From assembly GCF_003946555.1 (NCBI RefSeq), contig NZ_RHOO01000002.1, positions 62,001 to 126,000 of the forward strand: a stretch of DNA of 64,000 bases. The letters are read 5' to 3'. The DNA comes from Companilactobacillus hulinensis. Its GTDB lineage: Bacteria > Bacillota > Bacilli > Lactobacillales > Lactobacillaceae. The notes below the pieces were generated by a model. That model had not been told where the DNA came from, ran no database searches, and worked only from the letters and a program-made list of their open reading frames with translations. Positions 36,427-43,595 of the stretch are shown one piece after another (within the stretch, counting starts at the first letter, position 1; each line of letters begins with the position of its first letter). A program made the translations under genes and the position numbers.

Positions 36427-36831
36427 ATGCAAATTATTAATACTATTTTGTACATCGTTGTTATCGGATATCTTGTTTACTTAGCCGGTTCATGGTTGTA
36501 CTACTTTGTTAAAGCAAAACAGCTCAAGGGCGGCATTAGTGGAGAAGAGTTTGAATCTACAATGAGAAAAGCTCAAATCGTTGATTTAAGAGAAAAGAAT
36601 ACTTTTGATGCTAAACACATTTTAGGTGCTCGTAATTTGCCTTATACTCAACTTAAATATAAGGAAGATGAACTTAGACCAGATCTACCAGTTTATCTTT
36701 ATGAAGATCGTAAATCAGTTAGTATTCGTGCGGCAGTAAAGCTTTCAAAGAAGGGCTTTACTAATGTTAAATGGTTAGACGAACGTTTTTCAGATTGGGA
36801 AGGAAAAACAAAGAAAACTAACAAACTCTAA
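36427..36831 (+). CDS. Membrane-anchored rhodanese-like protein lacking the catalytic Cys
   Basis: A 134-residue YqhL-like protein: one membrane segment (about residues 6-28) and a cytoplasmic rhodanese fold with VDLREKNTFDAKHILGARNLP. Where sulfurtransferases have a cysteine loop after the central strand, this protein reads VYLYEDRKSVSIRAA, with no cysteine anywhere. It is therefore unlikely to move sulfur and may act as a binding module. It is co-transcribed with glk. Confidence 0.85.
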   Translation: MQIINTILYIVVIGYLVYLAGSWLYYFVKAKQLKGGISGEEFESTMRKAQIVDLREKNTFDAKHILGARNLPYTQLKYKEDELRPDLPVYLYEDRKSVSIRAAVKLSKKGFTNVKWLDERFSDWEGKTKKTNKL

Positions 36832-36853
36832 AATTGATGAATTTGAGAGTACA

Positions 36854-36892
36854 AAAAAGGAGACTTAGACATTCTGTCAAGTCTCCTTTTTA
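36854..36892. terminator. Bidirectional terminator between the rhodanese-like and DUF3042 genes
   Basis: AAAAAGGAGACTT and AAGTCTCCTTTTT form the stem, extended by a GAC/GTC pairing with one bulge, with A and T runs on both flanks. It serves the two convergent genes. Confidence 0.8.
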
Positions 36893-36903
36893 ATTAGTAA
36901 AAT

Positions 36904-37098
36904 TTAGCCTTGGTGTGCTTGTAAACTTTTACGGTTTGCACGGCGGCGGTTTTCTTCAATACGATCGTTTTCAGCATCCTCAGGTTCGATAACAGTCTTC
37001 TTAAATGCATGAAGTGCGCCGTATACTGCAGTAGCTGTAGTAATTGAACCGAATAGGAATCCTTTAACAAAACGTAAGTGTTTTTGTTTCTTTGCCAT
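36904..37098 (-). CDS. DUF3042 family small membrane protein
   Basis: A 64-residue protein with a basic start, one hydrophobic segment (about residues 10-28, GFLFGSITTATAVYGAL) and a charged helical tail ending RKSLQAHQG, the DUF3042 hallmark in lactic acid bacteria. A strong TAGGAGG ribosome site lies ahead on the minus strand. It is divergent from miaA. Function unknown. Confidence 0.88.
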   Translation of the reverse strand: MAKKQKHLRFVKGFLFGSITTATAVYGALHAFKKTVIEPEDAENDRIEENRRRANRKSLQAHQG

Positions 37099-37185
37099 AA
37101 TATTATGTACCTCCTAATCTTTAATTCTCATTATGGCTTATTTCGTTTAAAATATCTATAAAATACATTGTAGAGAGGCGATTTT

Positions 37186-38112
37186 TTGAAAAAAGTTGTT
37201 GCGGTGGTTGGTCCAACTGCTGTTGGTAAGAGTGCTTTAGGGTTAAAATTAGCACAAAAATTTAATGGTGAAATTATTTCTGGAGATTCAATGCAGATTT
37301 ATCGTGGATTGGATATTGGTACCGCTAAAGATTCGCCCGAAGAATTAAGATTGGTGCCACATCATTTGGTAAATATAAGTGATGTAATGGATCGATATAC
37401 TGTTAAAGACTTTCAAGTCAAAGCCACACAAGTCATAAATGAATTATCAAATGAAGGTAAGAATTCATTTGTTGTTGGTGGGACTGGCTTTTATTTGAAT
37501 TCGTTAATAAAGAACTTAAATCTAGGTGGTAACGCTGAAGGCGATGATGAACTTAGAGAAAAGTTATTAAAAGTTGAAGCTGAGTCTGGAATAGATGGAT
37601 TACTTGATATATTAAAAGATGAAGACCCATCAGCGATGAATATTATTGATACCTCAAACGCTAGAAGGGTGATCCGTGCTATTGAGATACATCGTGTTAC
37701 AGGAAAATCGGCTACCGAACAAGATAATGGCAATAAGTGGGCTGAATTTTATTTGATAGGTTTAACCGATGATCGAACTAAGCTTTATGATCGAATTAAC
37801 ACTCGTGTCGATAAAATGGTCGATATGGGCTTGTTAGACGAAGTGAGACCGATTTATGATAATCGCGACCAAATACCGCAGGCAGACAATGGAATCGGCT
37901 ACAAGGAGTTATTTCCGTATTTTGAGGGTACTGCCAGTTTGGAATCATGTCTTGATGAGATCAAGAAGAACTCCAGGCATTTCGCCAAACGTCAACTAAC
38001 GTATTTTCGTAACCAGATGGATGTGGATTGGTATAATATTAGTGAAGAGCCGGACTATCAAGATAAAATTGAGAGACGGATCATGAAATTTTTAGGAGGG
38101 CATAATGGCTAA
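37186..38112 (+). CDS. miaA: tRNA dimethylallyltransferase
   Basis: A 308-residue enzyme that adds a dimethylallyl group to A37 of tRNAs reading codons beginning with U. The P-loop is GPTAVGKSALGL, followed by the DSMQIYRGLDIGTAK segment, VGGTGFYLNSL and the GIGYKEL region. The start is TTG at 37186 after GAGAGG. It overlaps the next gene by eight bases. Confidence 0.95.
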   Translation: MKKVVAVVGPTAVGKSALGLKLAQKFNGEIISGDSMQIYRGLDIGTAKDSPEELRLVPHHLVNISDVMDRYTVKDFQVKATQVINELSNEGKNSFVVGGTGFYLNSLIKNLNLGGNAEGDDELREKLLKVEAESGIDGLLDILKDEDPSAMNIIDTSNARRVIRAIEIHRVTGKSATEQDNGNKWAEFYLIGLTDDRTKLYDRINTRVDKMVDMGLLDEVRPIYDNRDQIPQADNGIGYKELFPYFEGTASLESCLDEIKKNSRHFAKRQLTYFRNQMDVDWYNISEEPDYQDKIERRIMKFLGGHNG

Positions 38113-39358
38113 GTGGAATGATGATTTTCCAGTTGAATTGAAAGAAGCAGTTAAGCAGGTCGACAATCAAATAGCTGGCAAACTTGCTGAAATTGATGAT
38201 CGTGTTCTGGATAATCAAGATAAAGTATTAAAAGCGTTTAGAAAAGAAAGCATCGATGAGAGTAGTTTGTTAGGAACCACTGGTTATGGGGATGACGACC
38301 GTGGTAGAGATCAACTAGAGGCAGTATATGCCGACGTATTTCACACTGAGGCCGCTTTAGTTCGTCCACAGTTTGTTTCTGGGACACATACTTTGGCAGT
38401 TGCATTATTTGGCATGTTAAGACCAGGAGATAATCTTCTGTACGTTACAGGAGAGCCATATGACACTATGCAAGAAGTTATTGGTACTGCAGGTAATAAA
38501 CGTGGTTCATTGATAGATTATCAAATTGGTTTTGATTATGTTGAAATGGATGGAGACAGCGTTGATTTTGAAACAATGAAAAAGAAAATCATTGAACAAA
38601 ATCCTAAGGTTGTAGCTATCCAACGTTCTCGTGGATATTCAACACGCAAGAGTTTGACCGTTGATGAAATTGCCAAGATTATTAAAGAAATCAAATCAGT
38701 TTCTAAAGATGCAATTATTTTTGTTGATAATTGCTATGGTGAGTTTTCTGAAACAAGTGAACCTACAGAAGTGGGTGCCGATATTATGGCAGGCTCATTA
38801 ATTAAGAATGCTGGTGGTGGTCTCGCAAAAACTGGTGGATATATTGTTGGTAGAAAAGATTTGGTTGAATTAGCTAGTTACCGCTTAACGGCTCCTGGTA
38901 TAGGTGCTGCTGAGGGAGCAACTGTTGGTAGGTTGTCAGAAATATTCCAAGGATTTTTCCTTGCCCCAAGAGTAACGGGTAACGCCATAAAAGGTGCTAT
39001 CTTTGAAGCAGCATTGTTTGCTAAAATGGGATTAAATGTTTCACCAAAATGGAATGAAGATAGAACTGATTTGATTCAGACCATTAACTTTGACGATCCT
39101 GATAAGATGGTCAAATTTGCCAAACTTGTTCAGAAATTTTCACCAATCGATTCAAACGTTTCTCCAGAACCAAGTCCAATGTCTGGTTATGAAGACCAAG
39201 TTGTTATGGCTGCAGGTACATTTGTTTCTGGTGCTAGTGTTGAATTTTCAGCCGATGGGCCTATGCGTGCTCCATATATTATTTATATCCAAGGTGGATT
39301 GACATATGAGCATGTTAAGATAGCCATTTCCAACGCATGTAAAGAGTTGTTCTATTAA
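38105..39358 (+). CDS. PLP-dependent lyase of the YnbB/methionine gamma-lyase-like family
   Basis: A 417-residue fold-type I PLP enzyme annotated in relatives as an aluminium resistance protein or methionine gamma-lyase-like. The PLP lysine is probably in GSLIKNAGGGLAKTGG, the cofactor phosphate loop in QFVSGTHTLAVAL, and the ring-binding Asp in FVDNCYGEF. miaA-ynbB order is typical of Bacillota; the usual downstream glnR-glnA pair is not here. The physiological substrate is unknown. Confidence 0.88.
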   Translation: MAKWNDDFPVELKEAVKQVDNQIAGKLAEIDDRVLDNQDKVLKAFRKESIDESSLLGTTGYGDDDRGRDQLEAVYADVFHTEAALVRPQFVSGTHTLAVALFGMLRPGDNLLYVTGEPYDTMQEVIGTAGNKRGSLIDYQIGFDYVEMDGDSVDFETMKKKIIEQNPKVVAIQRSRGYSTRKSLTVDEIAKIIKEIKSVSKDAIIFVDNCYGEFSETSEPTEVGADIMAGSLIKNAGGGLAKTGGYIVGRKDLVELASYRLTAPGIGAAEGATVGRLSEIFQGFFLAPRVTGNAIKGAIFEAALFAKMGLNVSPKWNEDRTDLIQTINFDDPDKMVKFAKLVQKFSPIDSNVSPEPSPMSGYEDQVVMAAGTFVSGASVEFSADGPMRAPYIIYIQGGLTYEHVKIAISNACKELFY

Positions 39359-39375
39359 TTTTATAAAAATCATTC

Positions 39376-39404
39376 TTGCTAATTAGAACATATGTTCGTA
39401 TAAT
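39376..39404 (+). promoter_or_regulatory. Promoter with LexA (SOS) box in the spacer
   Basis: TTGCTA (39376-39381), 17 bases and TATAAT (39399-39404). The spacer contains GAACATATGTTC (39386-39397) followed by G, a perfect match to the Gram-positive LexA/DinR box CGAAC-N4-GTTCG core. LexA bound here would block RNA polymerase, so the downstream gene should be induced by DNA damage. Confidence 0.85.
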
Positions 39405-39422
39405 AGTTCTTGAGGTGAGTTT

Positions 39423-39692
39423 ATGCAAAGTGTAATTCTCAAGAACTTTATTGGTGAGTTTAACAAACGATATGATAAAAACACATATAGAAGCCTGGTA
39501 GTAGTTAATAATAGTCTGCTGGATCAATCTTCAATCGTTATGCGTAGTTTTGACTTAACTTTGCAGACGACGATAGAGAAGCAAATATTTGGGATTTCAC
39601 CCATGAATTCTAACTTACTAACAGACCTTGTTAAGGATGCGGAAGAATCTTTGCCAATTAATGATGTCGGAATTCAATATCGTAGTGTATAA
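39423..39692 (+). CDS. Small SOS-regulated protein of unknown function
   Basis: An 89-residue, mildly acidic protein with no signal peptide or membrane segment. I do not recognise a family. It starts with ATG six bases after GAGGTGA and is a single-gene unit with its own LexA-box promoter and terminator. By position it could be a YolD-like or cell-division-related SOS factor, but nothing in the sequence proves this. A second predicted SOS gene at 53689-54015 has the same promoter design. Confidence 0.75.
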   Translation: MQSVILKNFIGEFNKRYDKNTYRSLVVVNNSLLDQSSIVMRSFDLTLQTTIEKQIFGISPMNSNLLTDLVKDAEESLPINDVGIQYRSV

Positions 39693-39696
39693 TATT

Positions 39697-39723
39697 TAGA
39701 GGCTGTTAATCAGTCTCTTTTTT
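39697..39723 (+). terminator. Terminator after the SOS gene
   Basis: AGAGGCTG (39698-39705) pairs with CAGTCTCT (39711-39718, one wobble) and is followed by T. Confidence 0.75.
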
Positions 39724-39781
39724 GTTCTAAAAGTTGTTATTGCTATGGAAATAAAAAAAATCAAATTTTTCATTTTTTCCG

Positions 39782-39811
39782 TTGACAACGATATAGGATA
39801 TTCCCTATAAT
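39782..39811 (+). promoter_or_regulatory. Consensus promoter of tRNA-Arg
   Basis: TTGACA (39782-39787), 18 bases and TATAAT (39806-39811): both hexamers are perfect, as expected for a stable RNA. Confidence 0.85.
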
Positions 39812-39823
39812 AGTACGAGTGAT

Positions 39824-39897
39824 GTCGCAGTGGCTCAGTTGGATAGAGCAACGGTCTTCTAAACCGTAGGTCGTGAGTTCGAATCTCACCTGCGACA
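39824..39897 (+). tRNA. tRNA-Arg (anticodon TCT)
   Basis: The gene folds as a complete cloverleaf: acceptor GTCGCAG/CTGCGAC (7 bp), D stem GCTC/GAGC, anticodon stem ACGGT/ACCGT with loop CTTCTAA (anticodon TCT, reading AGA), and T arm GTGAG-TTCGAAT-CTCAC. The discriminator is A and CCA is not encoded. A terminator lies 42 bases downstream. tRNA-Arg genes are frequent phage integration targets, and a phage-type amidase follows. Confidence 0.97.
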
Positions 39898-39938
39898 TTT
39901 TGTGCATATACCAAGGTGTATGCAAACATTTGAAAAGG

Positions 39939-39979
39939 GTCGATAGATGTTGGTAAAACAACGTTTGTCGACTTTTTTT
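39939..39979 (+). terminator. Terminator after tRNA-Arg
   Basis: GTCGATAGATGTTG (39939-39952) pairs over its full length with CAACGTTTGTCGAC (39959-39972, three wobbles), with a 6-base loop and seven T. Confidence 0.85.
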
Positions 39980-40039
39980 GTATTCTATTTTGCACGAATG
40001 AGTTCAAAAGATGATAATGATGTCAGAGGAATTCAAATA

Positions 40040-41005
40040 ATGGAATTTGATATAGATAAAACATATATGTTAAGCATGAATGAGGGTTCTAATCAAAAAA
40101 CTGCTAATAATTTAATTGTTCTTCACGAGACTACTAATGTTGGTGCAAAGAACAACGCAATTTATTTTAAAAATAATGTGAATACGATTCAAACTTATGT
40201 TCAATACGTTGTTGGTGATGGTGGGAAAATTTACCAGGTAGGATCTGACGGTTATGTAGCGTGGGCTGCAGGGAGTTATGCAAATACTAATTCACCAGTT
40301 CAGATTGAACTTGCTAGAACTTATGACAAGGGAACTTTTGAAAAAGATTATTCGACATTTGTCAATCTAGCCCGTGCAAAGGCAAAACAGTTTGGCATTC
40401 CTGTCGAACTGGATACATCCAATCAACGCGGAATTAAAACACATCTTTGGATATCCAACAATATTTGGGGCAATCATGTGGATCCAGTGCAAAGTTATTT
40501 AAAACCAACTTGGGGAATTACTCAAGAACAATTAACAAATGATATTGCTAACGGTATTGGAGAAACAGTAGTAAATCCTACGCCTCAATTGCCCAATAGA
40601 AACGTTATAACTATTAAAGATGGTCCTGTATCCGGCATTGCCGGATGGACAGCAGATGGACAAATTGTTCCTGGTTCTAATTCTAAATTAGTTAATACCT
40701 CAAATTGGAAATCATCAGGAATAAAACAAATTAATGGATTGCCTATGTACAAAATTGCCACTAATGAATACGTACCAAAGAAATATACTGATCAAGCTAA
40801 TATTGTCACGATTAATAGTATTGGTGGAATTAATTCAGTTAAGTCCAGTGGTGAAAAAAACGATGGCGATGAAATCAAATTCAAGGATTTATCGCTCTGG
40901 GAAACGACCGATAAGCTATATCATATTGCCGACCGGGATTACTTCAAAATTTCAGTTAATGAATACATTGATGCTTTTTATACTATCGGTGGAGGGAACA
41001 AGTAA
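40040..41005 (+). CDS. N-acetylmuramoyl-L-alanine amidase (phage-lysin type)
   Basis: A 321-residue peptidoglycan amidase. The N-terminal Amidase_2 domain (about residues 20-165) has zinc-ligand candidates in LIVLHETTN and WGNHVDP. The C-terminal half has two or three repeats of about 55 residues with MYKIATNEYVPKKY and YFKISVNEYIDAFY, like SLAP-type cell-wall-binding modules of lactobacilli. No signal peptide is visible, as in phage endolysins. I start at 40040 after AGAGGA; the longer frame from 39947 begins inside the tRNA terminator. A TTGCAC-17-GATAAT promoter (39990-40018) is possible. Confidence 0.85.
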   Translation: MEFDIDKTYMLSMNEGSNQKTANNLIVLHETTNVGAKNNAIYFKNNVNTIQTYVQYVVGDGGKIYQVGSDGYVAWAAGSYANTNSPVQIELARTYDKGTFEKDYSTFVNLARAKAKQFGIPVELDTSNQRGIKTHLWISNNIWGNHVDPVQSYLKPTWGITQEQLTNDIANGIGETVVNPTPQLPNRNVITIKDGPVSGIAGWTADGQIVPGSNSKLVNTSNWKSSGIKQINGLPMYKIATNEYVPKKYTDQANIVTINSIGGINSVKSSGEKNDGDEIKFKDLSLWETTDKLYHIADRDYFKISVNEYIDAFYTIGGGNK

Positions 41006-41075
41006 TCATACAAGTATCAAACTAATCATAGGAAGATAGCGTGATAAAACATGTTTAACTTCTGAATATAACCTA

Positions 41076-41115
41076 AAAAATCTGCGTATTTACATAGTAA
41101 ATGCACAGATTTTTG
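41076..41115 (+). terminator. Terminator after the amidase gene
   Basis: AAAAATCTGCGTATTTAC and GTAAATGCACAGATTTTT pair over about 18 bp with one mismatch and one wobble and end in T. Confidence 0.75.
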
Positions 41116-41125
41116 TAATTAAATG

Positions 41126-41193
41126 AAAGAGGTTGTGTCACGCTTTGACGCTGCAATTTTAGTGAATTATGTAGTTACGGCACAACTCTCTTA
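41126..41193 (-). other. Long-range hairpin after the 42-residue ORF
   Basis: AAAGAGGTTGTG (41126-41137) can pair with CACAACTCTCTT (41181-41192, one bulge) around a loop of about 43 bases that itself contains a GTCA/TGAC pairing. On the minus strand it would follow the small ORF and could end its transcript, though the T run is poor. Confidence 0.35.
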
Positions 41194-41199
41194 TAAGTG

Positions 41200-41328
41200 T
41201 TACTTATTTCCAAATAACAGTGTTTTGTTTTCGTTCTGTAATTCAGATAGTACTTCTTTTTCGTGAACTGATAATTCTTGATTCTTGCGGGGCGATAGTA
41301 ATGATTTGATAACTTCGATTAAAGTCAT
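41200..41328 (-). CDS. Small 42-residue protein of unknown function
   Basis: ATG at 41328 (minus strand) lies eight bases after GGAGG, and the frame runs 42 codons to TAA. The product starts MTLIEVIKSLLSPRKNQEL, an amphipathic helix with a basic turn, followed by a charged, probably helical tail VHEKEVLSELQNENKTLLF. No family is recognised and no membrane segment is convincing. It has its own promoter and a palindromic operator. It is the only minus-strand gene between 37098 and 53689. A regulatory peptide, small DNA- or protein-binding factor, or toxin component are all possible. Confidence 0.6.
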   Translation of the reverse strand: MTLIEVIKSLLSPRKNQELSVHEKEVLSELQNENKTLLFGNK

Positions 41329-41369
41329 AATCGTAACCTCCAATATTAACAGTCAAATTTATGTCAGTA

Positions 41370-41432
41370 GTTAGTATATGTTTAAACATATCTTAACTAT
41401 TTGAAGTATAACAAATTTAATTATCTATACAA
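41370..41432 (-). promoter_or_regulatory. Promoter and palindromic operator of the 42-residue ORF
   Basis: On the minus strand TTGTAT (41427-41432), a 16-base spacer and TATACT (41405-41410) form the promoter. Eight bases downstream lies a 28-bp palindrome (41370-41397) with a perfect 16-bp core ATATGTTTAAACATAT and matching GTTA/TAAC ends. It covers the likely transcription start, the classic place for a repressor. Confidence 0.6.
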
Positions 41433-41621
41433 AAATAATGATTGCAGAAATGAAACGTGGAAATTTCGACAATTACTTAGATCAAAAAGGAATACTTTAT
41501 TGATACTTCAATTTGAGATTTTATGCGGAAGAATGAGGCATATACAAAAATCAACTTAAAATACTAAAATCAAAAACTCAAATATGACAAATTTCATCAC
41601 AAATATACATATAGTCAATTC
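41433..41621. other. AT-rich intergenic stretch without recognised features
   Basis: This part of the 700-base gap between the amidase and esterase genes holds no open frame with a ribosome site on either strand and no clear hairpin or repeat. Confidence 0.5.
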
Positions 41622-41657
41622 TTGTTATGAAGAAAATATTAGTCTACAATGTTAGAC
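41622..41657 (+). promoter_or_regulatory. Esterase promoter with overlapping inverted repeat
   Basis: TTGTTA (41622-41627), 17 bases and TACAAT (41645-41650). The inverted repeat GTCTA-N6-TAGAC (41642-41657) straddles the -10, so a dimeric repressor may control the gene. Confidence 0.55.
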
Positions 41658-41704
41658 AATATTAATGAATTGATATTATTTATAGGCAAAGGGGATGATT
41701 GTGA

Positions 41705-43084
41705 ATGAAGAAAGTTATTGAAACTACTACAGGCACTTTTCAAGGCTTTGAACAAAACAGTCATGTTAATTTTCGTGGTGTCCCATTTGGGTATGCTAAA
41801 CGATTTAAACGCGCAGAAAAGTATATCTCTAATGATTTAAAAAAAGTTAATTTTGCAATTCACACTGGAACTCAACCTATGCAAGAGAGTGCTCTAGAAA
41901 AGTCAGATATTTTTTATGGCGAAGATTGTCTTAATTTGGATATCTCAACTCCAAGTGTTGATGGAAAGTTTCCAATAGTTATTGAATTATTTGGTGGTGG
42001 TTTCATAAATGGTGGCAATGCCACAAAGAATATGCCATGGCTGGATAAGGAACCGATTGTTCACGTGATGCCTAATTATCGTATTGGATTATTTGGTTGG
42101 TCAGTAGTTGATGGTGGCGATACTAATGTTGGGTTATCTGATCAGCTATTGGCACTTCAATGGGTAATTGATAATGCTCAAAAAATTGGTGGCGATGTTG
42201 ATAATATTAATCTGGTAGGTTTATCTGCCGGTGCAAAATCTATCTCTGCCATGATGGCTTCTAACTCTGAATTGCCGGATTATATAAAGAAAATTGTTTT
42301 ATTTAGTGGATCCGTTCAGACAATTAGAGATTTAAGTACTGCTAAAAAAGTTACTAAAAGATTTTGTGATGTAAGTAGTATTTCTAATGATCAGGAGCTT
42401 TTTAATTTAACCGATGATGGACTGTTGACAGTTCAGGTTAATGCTACTAAGGGTCATATTCCAACTAACTGGTTTGGGCCTGTAATTGATAATGATTTAA
42501 TTTCAGACAACTGGTCTAATACACTAGTCAATAGACTTAAAAGGACTGATTTTAAGTCGCTTATCAGCGCCGGTACCAACGAGCAGGTATTATTAAATAA
42601 ATATGATTTGGCTACTTTAAAGACAAAAGTATGTGAAGACCTATTTGGATCTAACGCCAAGATATTATTGGAGCAGTTGCCGGATTCTGGGAATCAAAAG
42701 GCGGCTTTAGTGAGAATGATCGGCGAAGCAATGTATAGTTTGCCATCATTTAAGACTGAACGTCTTCTTTCAGATAATGAGGGGGATGTTTACGGAAATT
42801 ATTTCTCAGTCTTTGATGGCAGACACGGTGGTAATATCGGATACTTATCTATTCAAAAGGATAAGCTGAATATTGAATACCGTAGGAACCGTCAATATTA
42901 TGGTCAATTGATTATGGATTATATTTTGAATTCAAAACCATACAATGATGACATAAAGTTTGAATGGCCGCTCTTTGATAATAATCAGTTGGTTATGAAA
43001 TTGGACTCAAATGATATAAGCAGTGTTTCATTGATCGATCATGAATGGGTTAAAAATCTTCCTTGGCAAACTTATAAGTTGTAA
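41705..43084 (+). CDS. Carboxylesterase type B family protein
   Basis: A 459-residue alpha/beta hydrolase of the type B carboxylesterase family. The oxyanion-hole segment ELFGGGFINGGNA, the early EDCLNLDI motif and the nucleophile elbow VGLSAGAKS are visible; the usual GESAG is GLSAG here. A histidine in GRHGGNIGYL probably completes the triad. No signal peptide is present, so it acts in the cytoplasm. The ATG follows AAAGGGG. It is a single-gene unit in the accessory block; its natural ester substrate is unknown. Confidence 0.88.
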   Translation: MKKVIETTTGTFQGFEQNSHVNFRGVPFGYAKRFKRAEKYISNDLKKVNFAIHTGTQPMQESALEKSDIFYGEDCLNLDISTPSVDGKFPIVIELFGGGFINGGNATKNMPWLDKEPIVHVMPNYRIGLFGWSVVDGGDTNVGLSDQLLALQWVIDNAQKIGGDVDNINLVGLSAGAKSISAMMASNSELPDYIKKIVLFSGSVQTIRDLSTAKKVTKRFCDVSSISNDQELFNLTDDGLLTVQVNATKGHIPTNWFGPVIDNDLISDNWSNTLVNRLKRTDFKSLISAGTNEQVLLNKYDLATLKTKVCEDLFGSNAKILLEQLPDSGNQKAALVRMIGEAMYSLPSFKTERLLSDNEGDVYGNYFSVFDGRHGGNIGYLSIQKDKLNIEYRRNRQYYGQLIMDYILNSKPYNDDIKFEWPLFDNNQLVMKLDSNDISSVSLIDHEWVKNLPWQTYKL

Positions 43085-43198
43085 AAAAAGATTTTGTATA
43101 TAATTACTTATACAAAGGCCTTTTGAAAACACATGAAAAAAATAATATTGCAATGTTCGTGTTTTCATTTTACAATAAACACGTTGTGCTTAAAGTTT

Positions 43199-43219
43199 AA
43201 GCATTATTTAGTAATGCTT
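43199..43219 (+). other. Perfect 8-bp hairpin ahead of a small membrane-protein gene
   Basis: AAGCATTA (43199-43206) and TAATGCTT (43212-43219) flank a 5-base loop, ending nine bases before the ribosome site of the next gene. It could be an operator or mask translation. A weaker CGTGTT/AACACG repeat lies just upstream. Confidence 0.45.
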
Positions 43220-43240
43220 AGGATTTTAGAGGTGGGGTAC

Positions 43241-43504
43241 TTGAAAAGGGAGTATTCGTTTTTTATAACAGTTGCTTTTATAATCATTGATTTAATTGTA
43301 TCTGTATTGACTCAACTTAATGTTGTTAGCACTTTTGTAGGAGTTGCAACTGGAATTGGGTTAATTGCTCTTTTAGTTTTAATAACTAGAATTTTTACTA
43401 AGCTAGATATGAAAAAAGGCAAAACTGCATTTTCGTTTCTAGCAGCAGTATTCGTTTTATTGATTTTTGGTCCACTCCTACTAGTATCTTCAGTAGGCAT
43501 ATAA
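43241..43504 (+). CDS. Small membrane protein of unknown function
   Basis: An 87-residue protein with three membrane segments (about residues 6-24, 30-48 and 62-83) and short basic loops between. I start at TTG 43241, six bases after AGAGGTGG; the longer frame from 43133 adds a cysteine-rich stretch that runs through two inverted repeats and has no ribosome site. No family recognised. A terminator follows at once. Confidence 0.65.
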   Translation: MKREYSFFITVAFIIIDLIVSVLTQLNVVSTFVGVATGIGLIALLVLITRIFTKLDMKKGKTAFSFLAAVFVLLIFGPLLLVSSVGI

Positions 43505-43520
43505 CATTTGAATATTATTT

Positions 43521-43556
43521 AGGATTGGGACAGTTGTGTAGTCTCAATCCTTTTTT
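43521..43556 (+). terminator. Terminator after the small membrane-protein gene
   Basis: AGGATTGGGA pairs with TCTCAATCCT (one wobble) around an 11-base loop, followed by six T. Confidence 0.75.
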
Positions 43557-43595
43557 AGTATAATTAGAGATAATCTTCTCTGTGAGGTTTTAAAA

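Noticed and set aside
39696-40007. Minus-strand frames across tRNA-Arg
   Set aside because: They read through a tRNA gene and two terminators and have no start signals.
39947-40039. Extended amidase frame read from 39947
   Set aside because: It begins inside the tRNA terminator stem; the ATG at 40040 has its own ribosome site.
40734-41039. Second + strand frame overlapping the amidase end
   Set aside because: Out of frame with a well-supported gene and without a ribosome site.
43133-43240. Longer frame for the small membrane protein
   Set aside because: No ribosome site, and it passes through two inverted repeats; the TTG at 43241 follows AGAGGTGG.
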